A stretch of 64,000 nucleotides of DNA, from positions 3,825,463-3,889,462 of the forward strand of contig NC_135551.1 in NCBI RefSeq assembly GCF_964340395.1. Direction: 5' to 3'. Positions within the stretch are counted from its first letter, which is position 1. Every line of letters starts with the position of its first letter. The notes beneath the pieces are model-generated. The model ran no database searches, was not told the DNA's origin, and saw only the letters and a program-made list of their open reading frames with translations. Source of the DNA: Glandiceps talaboti (Eukaryota; Hemichordata; Enteropneusta; Spengelidae). Positions 53,901 to 64,000 of the stretch are shown here, one piece after another. The position numbers were made by a program, and so were the translations under genes.

Positions 53901-55423
53901 TATGTCAATAATGATCCCAGGATCTTGTAAAGTATTTGTGAGACAGTTAAGCAGTCCACACTGAGTCACGATCAAAAACATACCTGCTATGTGAATATGT
54001 TATGGAGGGGGGGTCATCATGTTTTAGAATTAAGTGATGGGGGTCAGCCTCATTTTGGTTTTACAGATGGGATGGCAACCCCCCCCCCCCCCCGGCTGGA
54101 GAAACTGAATACGTAGAAATAATTCTAAAGCACGGTTTACATTTTTTTTGCTGAGCAGAAATACACATAGACTGACAGAGCAGCCGTTGTTGGCGTTGTC
54201 TAACCCCATAGAGATGAGTGTTTATAAGGTTAGAAGTATAAAGATGAAGTGACTGTAATTCGAAACGGAATTCCGATTTGAATATTCGCTTTCAATATTT
54301 AAATTATACTTTTCATTTCCAATTCAAGTCACTTCCGCATTATATTTCGTAAATTTGCTTGAGTAGGGGTGGCTAAAATAATGCTTGAGTTTCAATTGGC
54401 GGGGCTTAACATTTTTTGAGAAGAGAGGGTGCGAGGAACTACACCATTTGTTTAACCATAAATAGTGTACATTTCCTAACTGTAGCTATGCAGACAAATT
54501 ATATGAGATAGTATCAAGATGACTGAATAAGTTCTATCTAAACTCGACCTGAAATATTTTGCTGTCATTATATATGGTTTGTTTTATCCTTGTCAAGCAT
54601 TGTGAAAAAATGAAATCGACCTACTTACCCAATGTGATGGGTTAGGTTACCCGTTGACAAGCATTTTTTATTTTTTATTAATGACGTAATGAATGTAGTT
54701 GTTTATATATCACGTGATGTCGTTATTCCATCAAATCGAACGTTTTTGACTGAGGTAGTGGATTAATGTTTATAATGCCTCTGTTTACTATTTATTTCTC
54801 AAAGTTTCTTTCGCAAACGTTAAAACTCTACCAACATTTAGTGCACCATTGGGATATCCGCTCTGATGATGGGTTAATCAATTAGTATTACACTCTTATG
54901 TCTTTAATAGCGGCGGTAACTGTACAAAATTTAAAAATTTTCATGACAAACTGTGTGGTTTGTTGTCGTATTTCCGTCGTTGTGGTATAGAAATTTGGCG
55001 ATTATAATTCTAAAATACCCTTGGTTTGATACTAGTATATAAATCTGTCAATTTTATACTGGTGTGTTGGTCCTTTTAAACGTTCATCAGCAATCGCGCC
55101 CTCTCGCGGTGGATCTGGCTAAAATAATTTTCTTCATCACTCAAAATTGTGTAAAAAATGAATTTTCAAACTTTTGCTACTTACATGACCTTTCCTCCTG
55201 TATTTTTTTTCTGTCAGTATTCGTGTGTTATAAAGGCCAGAAAAAGGCAATTACATGTATCCAATAGTTTATTTTTTCTAGAATTCTTGGAGTCAACATA
55301 CTCAACACTGTTTTTCTTATCAAACACTCCATGATGGGCACGTGATGTGGCCTTTGCGGTGTTCATTGGATGTCTGTTTGGTGGTATGTGTAGTTCATTT
55401 CACTTACACAATATATATCTCTA

Positions 55424-55528
<105 letters not shown>

Positions 55529-56929
55529 CGACCAAATATTGTATCCTGTCATCCAAGTTCAAAAGATGGTAGTCTGTTAGGCCAACTAGAAAATAATTTT
55601 TTAAGGAACACTACATTTTTGTAGTTCAAATAGTTCACCTCGCTATCTGACTACCCGGTCTAAATGTTAAATTCAATCCCTGGAATTACATTCCTACAAT
55701 GTATGTCAGTGATATTGTTTTATTGTAAGAGAGTGAAGAAGGATTCATCAGAAGTCATGTGGCTGGCCTGGATAACAGTGGAAATGGTACCTTTCTTACT
55801 CTGAAAAAAACAACACAATGTCTTTCCAATATCTGTGTGAAAGGTGCAACAAACCACGTGACCAGTCAAATGGAGACCCTCAAACAACAAGAGTAAACTC
55901 TTGTCCTGCTTATTGACCCAACTGAAAGGTGTTTGTGCGGGCTAGGTCCTGATGTGATTTCTTTCACTGAACACTTGGTGAGGTAAAACATCGAGCGGAA
56001 TTCTGGTTAGCATTATCAAGCGAAATGAAGAGAAGGGTATAAATGATTTGGGTGATAGAAGATACTTTCTCACATCAAAGGATGTTTATAACATGAGGCG
56101 GAATTATAATGTCAAAACACATATGCACACCAATGATTCTTTAAGATCTGAAAAATGATGTACTGTTTTATCAGAAACTGTTTCATGCAGAAAAAATTAT
56201 ATTCGCGTTAATTGTACAAAAGGAGAAACACAATAAATTATCATTTTCCTTTGCGTTTATTCACAATTATGTATTTCCATATGTGGTACATTGGAATATG
56301 CTCATAAAGTACATTCAAGAGTTTACAGTGTTTTACTAATTAAAGTGATAACTTGCTCTATGTGAAATGTATTAAATTAAGGCTAATCTAAGGAAAACAA
56401 ATGTTAAGCATGAGAAAGTCTGACACCTTAACCTATTTCTTTTCTTTGGCAAATGGCAATCTTGGTTTAGATTTAGATGATTGAATAGTATGTACTGCTA
56501 TTCATCAAACCATTTCACACATTGCAAACATATGTGTAATGAGAAAGGGGTCAGGAAATTCCAGTACCTTTAGAGACTTGAATTTGTTCATTTTGCTTCA
56601 TTTTTTGAGCATCAAACATGACACAAGGTTTACATGATGTAAATCACCAAAGAAAAGCTTGGGTCAAAATTGGGACTATTTTGGGGCAAATAAACCACTT
56701 CTGCAATAAACTGGAGCATTCTGTTTCAAAGTTGACATCCAAACTTATACATTTTTGTAAAAGGGGAAAAACAGGTGGATTTGATATTAGCTATATTTCA
56801 TTGTACTCAACCAAGAAAAGTCACATTTAGCAACTTTACATCATGTAACCTCTAAATAAATAAAAAGGAGATAAAAAGGTGAATTTGGCTGAGATGGGTA
56901 AACGCTAGCCTGTTATTGGCACTCAGAAG

Positions 56930-58132
56930 TTAGGTACTCATTACAGAACTGAGGTTAGTGTTTAGAGAGAGATTAGAGACTCCCAACATTTTTGTTTCCC
57001 CAGAATACCTCACTCCAATGAAGCATAGCAGATCTCTTCTCAGCCAGGTTTGCCAATTTTCATAACATTTTAGAAGCTGCATGATACTAGGGAGGCCCAT
57101 GGCTTGAGTATAAAACAAGACAAAATTGCACATATGAGTTTACATAATAAGATTATTGAACCATTGACTCACACTGTCTTGTTATTATGTCTATACTATG
57201 GACAAATCAATGTAAATTCAATGTAATTCTCAAGTCTAGAATACCCACAAATGTGCGAACATTTGGACTCAAAATCAAGAATTGTGTAATTTCCGGAAAA
57301 TCTCTGAAAGTGTCAAACAAGACAAGTTAGCTACTTTAGGATCACATATATTTTGTTCAAATGACTCCAAATGATTTATTTTGTAATAAACTGGAAGATA
57401 GTTACCTATAAATAAATTCCTGAAATAAAAATTGCCAGATGTGAATGCATGTACTTTAATGTTTTCATTCCTTTCATCTTGGCTCATTTCATTCCAATGT
57501 TGGTAGCAGGTGTTCTAATGCCTTAGTTTCCATTTCATACTGTAGTTTTGTTAGCTTTCCCTCTGTTGCTGCTCTGTCTGACATTCTTGTTTTAAAGTCA
57601 ATTATACTGTAGGTTTCTTCAACCTGTTCTACATTCAATTCTGTTTCTAGCCTTTGAAGTTCACACAGCAATGCAAATTCTGGAGATCATCTGCAGCATC
57701 ACTAGCCTTGTCTCCTGCAATTTGTATGAGACCTAGTGTGAATACGCTACGAGAGCCTGTCTCAAATTCATCATTGCTGGGTGACATAACCACTTTATGA
57801 GTTAGCCATTCAAGTTGACCCTTTGTAGTTTTATTTGTCATGTATGCAACATCATTATTTTCTCTCTGTGTGACAATTCCACTAATCCTCTCAATGTGGC
57901 TAGCTGACCAATTTCACTTTTCATTCTCTGCACATCTATTCGGTAAATTGACATCTTTTAAATCCATGGGAGAGAGATATGCAAGTACCGTTCTTATTAC
58001 GGATTCAATCTGATTTGCACTTACGCCTAATGTTAGTAGGTGATAAATTGTGTGGAACTGTGCTTTACATTTAGAACAATTGACAAGATCATCCACTAGT
58101 TGTGTGTGTTGCAGTGCCAACAGTGTTTCCAA
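56930..58132 (-). pseudogene. Frameshifted remnant of a multicopy, probably transposon-associated gene
   Basis: Read 58132 to about 57275 on the minus strand, successive frames give LALQHTQLVDDLVNCSKCK, FHTIYHLLTLGVSANQIES, VIRTVLAYLSPMDLKDVNLP, then IGQLATLRGLVELSHR, GQLEWLTHKVVMSP, TLGLIQIAGDKASDAADDLQ, MSDRAATEGKLTKLQYEMET and NEMSQDERNENIKVHAF. Shifts or stops fall near 57920, 57842, 57665 and 57490. The succession (QHTQLVDD, SDRAATE, W-N-EMS-DER) recalls an uncharacterised high-copy family in marine invertebrate genomes. I cannot name its domain. The piece 56930-57133 may be its 3' end. It cannot make an intact protein. Confidence 0.55.
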
Positions 58133-58349
58133 TTACACCAATTCGGTACAACTTCAAGGCAAAAGAGACTTTTAAACAGCGAACGTACAGTAGTTATGTT
58201 TGCCACAACCAGCCATCAACAATTTTCAAGTGTACTCTTAAGTTGATAGATTTAAGCATAGTTTTTGTGTACACGCAATTTCAATGTACAAAGTTTTGTA
58301 TTTTTTTTTTATTTCGAGAGAAATTAGATCAGTTCAAGTTTAACCTGCA

Positions 58350-58352
58350 ACA

Positions 58353-58395
<43 letters not shown>

Positions 58396-58451
58396 CTGTA
58401 TGTATGTATGTATGTATGTATGTATGTATGTATGTATGTATGTATGTGTGT

Positions 58452-58498
<47 letters not shown>

Positions 58499-58510
58499 TG
58501 TGTGTGTAAA
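58350..58510. repeat. (TG)n/(TATG)n microsatellite
   Basis: tg run, then tatg tract, then tg run with gcgcg interruption. Confidence 0.95.
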
Positions 58511-58599
58511 CGTCATAAACCGCCAGACCAAATGCCTTGGTATTTAGTGGGAATATTATATGTAGATGGAAAATTGTTCAAATGGAAATGATCACATCA

Positions 58600-59460
58600 G
58601 GTATGTGCGGTTTTGGTCAAAAACGTAACCTCCAAAACTATTGGTCTAAAATTTGGCATGAACATTCTTAGCAATGTGCAGATTAACAAATGCTTATGAC
58701 ACGATGATCTCATCAGTAATATCGAAATTAGATCTAAAAATGTGTATTTTGGTCAAAAATCTTTAATTTCTGAAAAATTAATGGAACTGCATCTTGGGAT
58801 GTGTAGATGAAAGCACATTCATGACATGACATAATGATTCCATCAGTGACATACAACATAGGGCTAAAATGTGCCTTTTTGGTAAAAAATCTTTAATTCC
58901 AAAACTACATCAAGTTGAATGGGGCTGACTTTGGCAGGGATGTTTTGGAGGTGTTATTCTGCAGACATTGTTCAAACGTCCTTAGCAAAAGTCACATGAT
59001 GATGGATATTACAAAGATAACAGGGATTAATAGGTAAGTTGATATACATTGAAAACGTGTATGCAAATATGCCTAGCAACAATACCACGCCCATAGAAAC
59101 AGCCAAATGAGGGCATCTATTGCGACGATAACAAGGATTAATAGGCAAGTGAATAAACATTCAAAAAATGTATGCAAACATGCCTACCCACAAAACCGGC
59201 CCAGTCAATTGATTTGTGTATTGCAAAGATATCAACAGGGATTAATAGGCAAGGGAACACAGATTCAAAATATGTATGCAATTGTGCCTAGCAACAAGAC
59301 CAGCAGCCAAATGACGGTGTGTATTGCAAAGATAACAAATTATGAATGTTTAGTTTATAAGTGGACAGCAAAACATCCAAAAAGTGAATGCACAGATGTC
59401 TAGCAACAAAACCACGCCCATAGCAACAGCGACATTGTGATGTATATTGCAAAAATAACA
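58600..59460. repeat. Dispersed repeat plus ~110-bp tandem units upstream of the UGT gene
   Basis: 58.6-58.97 kb resembles, in inverted orientation, the 3.34-3.78 kb repeat (ttttggtcaaaaa, tttaattcc, catgatgat-type segments). 58.97-59.46 kb holds four ~110-bp units sharing ttgcaaagataac, agggattaataggcaag, gtatgcaaa and gcctagcaacaa. Confidence 0.65.
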
Positions 59461-59809
59461 ACATGAATGGATTGGAGTGCGGATGAACATTTTCTTTAAA
59501 ATTATCACAAATTTAGAGTTGTGCTATAACACTATTGGCGCTATTGTTGACATTTTTCGAGATTTGAGTGTTTCTTGAGTTACATTTGCTGCAAGTGTTC
59601 TGTTTGAATAAACTTTTAATTAACTTAATGACCATACACATTTACAGCCATGAGGTACGTACTACACAGTTTGCAGCATGACCTTTGAACTATTGCCTGG
59701 TAGTTAGTGGTATGAGTTTGTACTGTTAATGAAGTTAATGAACTCTTTGTAATACTTTGTACCCACGGGTCATTTTCATGTCCTTTTCCTTAGTTGTGTT
59801 CTTATAAAA

Positions 59810-62800
59810 ATGGCACACGTTTTGTCTTTCGGATTCCTGTTATTATGTATGTCACTGGTACATATATCGTCATGTAGTAAACTTCTGATTCTTCCAGGGT
59901 TTCCTCCAGGCAGCCACTACATGTTTATGTCAAAGCTAGGGCGAACGATGGTCGATAAGGGACACGATGCTACCATGTTGATCAATGAAGGATTCGAAAT
60001 AATGCAAGCAAAGCAAATCAAAGCTGACGATTCGAAGTTCTCATTCGTGAAGTACCAAGGCACTTTTACTGACGAATATATTAAGGAAACGCATAGATCG
60101 ACAATGGGAGGTACCTTAAACGGCACAGCGACCATCTGGGACCTACTGGATATCATCCAAACTTTGTCACGTGATTGTGATTTGCTTCTACAGGACGATG
60201 AGCTTTTCAAGCAGTTAAGATCTTCCAACTATGACATTGTATTGGCCAACAATTTCAACCTATGTCATATTTTGATTATTCAAAAGCTTGGTTTGCCGTT
60301 TGTTTCTGTTTCAACACAACGGATATTCCCAATGATGGATAGTTCACTCCATCATATTCCATCCTATCCATCCTATGTTCCAGCTATGTATTCAGGCCTA
60401 CCAGACCAGATGAACTTTTTACAGCGGCTTAACAACTTTGGACACTATGTTATGTCTTATCTAGTTTTCAATTACGTACTTTCGGCGCCATTCGAAAACT
60501 TGAAAATCAAATATAATATCAGACCGGATGCAACGTTACATGAACTATTAGGAACTTTTGAAGTGGCTCTGTTTTGTTTTGATTTCGCCTTTGAATTCCC
60601 GCGTCCCTTGATGCCAAGCACCAAGTACATTGGCGGACTACTTGCAAAGCCGGCATCTCGTCTTGAAGAGGTTTGTAGCTATGTGTTTATGTAATAGTGC
60701 CTTGTACTCGTATTTCAGATATTTACTGACAGAGAACATTTTAGCTCACTCATTACACGTTTCTCATCCATATTATTATTAAGAGTTTTCCTCACACGTG
60801 TGATATTTATCAATTTAAAAACCAACCATTACGCTCTATTACAAGGTAACATTATGAACGATGTTGAATACTGATCAATACTGTGTTAATGATGTTGACA
60901 CAGCTGACCAATAATCTAATGATTTACAAAGGTTATATTTCAACACACAAAGAGTCCAAAGTTTCAGAACAGCTAATGACCACTAGGTGGTGGTATGATT
61001 AGCCGATTGTAGAGGTTTAGTTCGCTGCTCCCACAGGCACTCGAATCAATGTGTATGATTTAAAAAAAAATATGTATGTAAATAAGACTTACTTTTTTAA
61101 ATCATACACATTGATTCAAGTGCCTGTGGCTGCTCCCGTCCCCGACTCTCGTCTCTACTCCTCGTAGTATCGGCTTTACCAGAACACGCCAGTAGCTGCA
61201 ATCATAATATCGACTGGGACTCTGATTACATTATTGATACATCCCCACATGATTTTTCGAGGTGTAGATCAGGGAGGATATCAACATCAGACGCTACAAT
61301 CAACAGAGACGGGGGGGGGGGGGGGCACTAACTACCTACAATCGGCTGATCATACCGCCACCTAGTGGCCAGTTATATAGAATTTGTCATTCTGATGAAG
61401 ATCGTCAACCAACGAAGACAAATACAGATCGAAAGCTAATTGCTAACAACTATTATGAACTGCTTGTATGTTATGATCTTTGTAAATCAGATCTTATCTG
61501 AATGTCTCCCGTAAAGTGTAACAATTGAACAGCTGGTTAGAGGAAAATTACGATGTACTTATCAATTAATGTAAAATCGATTAGTATAGTTTAATTGAAC
61601 TACGTCAGCCAATATTAGAGTTTAGCAGCGAATGAGCGTTGAGGGCAGCCGTCCAATTTCTTGAATGCATTATTAGAAATCCATCTATTACGCAAATTAA
61701 TTGTTAATTAAATAAACATTGAAATGAAATTAATTTTCGTTCACTCACTAGAGTAGAAAACAAGGAAAAAGAAATATGGTTTGAAGCTAAGAGTGTATGA
61801 GACACTATAAAATAGTTACTAATAAATGCATGACTAACCTAGTCTAGCCATTCAAATTTCACAATGTTAATAACTATGATGTGACTGTTACAGGGCAGGG
61901 TGTTGTTGGAATAAACGTTCAACACTCGGACTGCATAATATGCCAAAATAGACAACATTACGAAATCAAATTTGTTCAAAATTATTTTTTCTTGAATCTT
62001 TCCCAGATTGGAGTACTAAGTAAAAGGTTTATAAACTCAGCTTGTGGTACTTTGATTCTGACATACATCATACACAATGTCAGCATGAATAGATATTAAC
62101 ATATTTAAATTATATTTGCTGTAATAGGAATTTGATGAATATGTTCAATCAGCTGAGCATGGCATTGTGGTGTTTGCAGTGGGATCAACGACCAACCTGG
62201 CATATAACATGGGCATGGCTGAAATGTTTGTGACAGCATTTGCTAGACTTCCTCAGAAAGTCATAATGCATTATGATGGCCCTCCCCCACCTGGACTCGG
62301 ATCAAATACCAAACTTGCAAAGTGGTTGCCTCAAAATGATCTCATAGGTAGAATTGAAATGATTATTTTATTGAACAAACATTCTATTTTTATTATCATT
62401 TGCTTGAAAGGGAATAAACATAATATTCAAACTGTTGCAAGAGATTATAATTAAGCATTCATTATAATTTCCACACAACATGGCGAACTATCACTTCCTG
62501 TTGGTGACAAATAACTTCATTTATCGCATTTCTTCAGATTTCTTCAAATTGATATTCGTTTAGAGGCAATATTGAATGCTTGAGTCTAAATTAATTTAAT
62601 TATATTCAATAGAGGTGAAGTATCTCTAATTCTAGGAACGTTCTATTCAAACAGGACACCCTAAAACGAAAGCCTTCATAGGCCACGGTGGTATGAATGG
62701 TGTATATGAAGCCATTTATCACGGTGTACCAATGGTAGGAGTTCCAATATTTGGTGATCATTATGATAACTTTGCACGGCTAGTTGATAAGGGGATGTGT

Positions 62801-63388
62801 CTTACAATAGATGTCACGACACTAACACAGGACAAGATTTATAATGCAGTTACAACGATAATACAGGATGAAAGGTAGTGTATATTATTTTAATACTAAC
62901 AAGTTGTGTTTAATTTTGTTTGTTTGTTTTTTTGTTGTTTGTTTGTTTGTTTGTTTGTTTGTTTGCTTGCTGGTTTGCCTGTTTCATAATCTTGGTTACA
63001 TATTACAGTTTTGTTTGACGTTTTACCTGTTACAACGTTTAGGGTTTTTTACCTGAATCCAAATAAATCTAAATATAATAGATCACCTTTGACCTATTTG
63101 ATATATTACAGTTACAAAGAGAATGCGATGAGATTATCCGCAATTCACAGAGATTCACCAATGGCGCCCTCAGAGTCTGCTGCCTTCTGGATTGAACATG
63201 TTATCAAACATGGTGGTCATCATCTTCGTCCAGCTTCCTTTCAACTCAATATATTCCAGTATTTTTTGTTAGATGTTATGTTAGTTTTATTACTTACCTT
63301 TGGAGTGATGGTCTATGTCTTAAAGAAACTGTTAGGACTATGTTGTCAAATTTGTTGTAGAAATGTAGCAAAGGACAAATCAGAATAA
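59810..63388 (+). CDS. UGT8-like UDP-glycosyltransferase, 525 aa (4 exons)
   Basis: Exons 59810-60670, 62128-62347, 62655-62874 and 63112-63388 join in frame. Signal peptide 1 to about 22; GSH with catalytic-type H36; donor-binding block in exon 3 (GHPKTKAFIGHGG, EAIYHGVPMVGVPIFGDHYD, H371, D395-H396). Near the C-terminus is one transmembrane helix (LLDVMLVLLLTFGVMVYVL) with a short basic tail, giving an ER-lumenal enzyme. It shares FPRP...KYIGGL, KPAS, GDHYD and FQYFLLD with vertebrate UGT8, the UDP-galactose ceramide galactosyltransferase. Odd point: the usual catalytic Asp (LAD/LVD) is N147 here (IVLANNF). The upstream ttttccttag suggests a 5' UTR intron acceptor. Substrate is not predictable. 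Confidence 0.9.
60975..61440. mobile_element. Fold-back element in UGT intron 1
   Basis: Outer arms 60977-61013 and 61337-61375 are reverse complements (gccactaggtgg, ggtatgat(t/c)agccgattgtag). A second, inner hairpin pairs ccacaggcactcgaatcaat (61032) with attgattcaagtgcctgtgg (about 61106-61126). The right flank gatgaagatcgtcaaccaac and gatcgaaagct resembles the 3' signature of Penelope-like elements. A poly-G run of about 16 sits at 61311. Confidence 0.65.
62920..62975. repeat. (TTTG)n microsatellite in UGT intron 3
   Basis: tttgtttg tract between exons 3 and 4. Confidence 0.9.
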
Positions 63389-64000
63389 TAAGTTCTCCTT
63401 AGATGACGGGGTGGGGTTAGAAAAACGGGGGACCTGAGGTTTTTGGTGCCCTCAATTACTTTAAAAGTTATCAAGGGGACTTGAGATTTTTTTTGTAAAG
63501 AGACGAAGATGTCTGATAACAAATTAAAATAGACTAGATCCAATTTGGTGCGGTGACATCATAGCATATGATCTATTGAAATCTTTATATTAATGCATAA
63601 ATTATGTTAAACAGTTCGGTCACAATCATGTTTAATGTGAAAAAGGATAAGATTCCACTAACGCTATTTCTGACATTACACTCTGTATATTGAAAGTCAG
63701 ACATTGGTATGTTTTACGTAATTAGTTCTAGAGACCGTTAAGAGTTTATGTCATGAAAGTTTTCCACGAGATTTGATTCAGCCACTTTCAGGATTCATTC
63801 ACTTAGTGCTTATCCTTGTGTTTTACCATCAATCGTGTGGAATTTCGTCCCAAGTATACATTTTGTGTGCTTGCAATCAGTGATTTGGCACTTCGAATAA
63901 AAAGCATAACACATGACGATTTAATTCTTCGTTATTGTGTGTGGTGTCCTTTCTGTCATCTAGTCTGTTAGGGATATGTATGGATTTTTACCTTTCATAA
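63389..64000. other. UGT 3' UTR / downstream flank
   Basis: No further coding sequence recognised to the window end. Confidence 0.5.
63896..63901 (+). terminator. Candidate poly(A) signal of the UGT gene
   Basis: AATAAA about 510 bp after the stop codon, the clearest such hexamer downstream. Use is inferred only from position. Confidence 0.35.

Overview
This is a window of a metazoan nuclear genome, most plausibly a marine invertebrate bilaterian. The evidence is intron-rich genes with GT-AG splicing, AT-rich introns crowded with micro- and minisatellites, a secreted collagen/C1q gene, an intronless TRIM-NHL gene, a UGT8-like glycosyltransferase and Penelope-like retroelement debris. Phylum cannot be fixed from the sequence: a hemichordate, lancelet or lophotrochozoan would all fit. 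There are no bacterial operons or CRISPR arrays, and no tRNA or rRNA genes were recognised.

Layout. (1) 123-2657, minus: two-exon secreted collagen-like C1q-domain protein (264 aa). (2) 7113-37090, plus: 27 consecutive exons of URB1 (nucleolar pre-ribosomal-associated protein 1), coding about 2084 residues to the stop codon. All exon phases join without a break. The N-terminal part (about 230 residues by comparison with vertebrate URB1) is not found. (3) 38472-43522, minus: a five-exon gene for a 182-aa protein resembling the CXorf65/C22orf15 family, convergent with URB1. (4) 49578-51884, minus: single-exon 768-aa RING / two B-box / coiled-coil / filamin / NHL protein. (5) about 56.9-58.1 kb, minus: a frameshifted, decayed multicopy-type gene. 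(6) 59810-63388, plus: four-exon, 525-aa UGT8-like UDP-glycosyltransferase. The genes do not form a functional unit; they are ordinary neighbours covering ribosome biogenesis, innate-type recognition, a possible E3 ligase and lipid or xenobiotic glycosylation.

The most unusual aspect is the non-coding structure. At several exon ends a tandem duplication spans the exon 3' end plus the GT splice donor. In URB1 these have grown into a ~2.8 kb array of a 39-bp unit after exon 1 and a 20-bp array after exon 18, with a simple 67-bp duplication after exon 16. The CXorf65-like gene shows the same pattern after exon 4. A further 32-bp array just before URB1 exon 24 carries, in every unit, a branch-point-like CTAAC, an acceptor-like TTCTACAG and a donor-like GTAAG. 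Several fold-back or palindromic elements are also present: a MITE at 5144-5728 with 5-bp target duplication, an inverted pair of Penelope-like 3' ends at 11.66-12.30 kb, a fold-back with a terminal minisatellite at 20.0-20.8 kb, palindromes at 48.4-49.4 kb, and a fold-back in the UGT intron at 61.0-61.4 kb. Coordinates of splice sites were read by eye from frame continuity and consensus; no transcript evidence was available.
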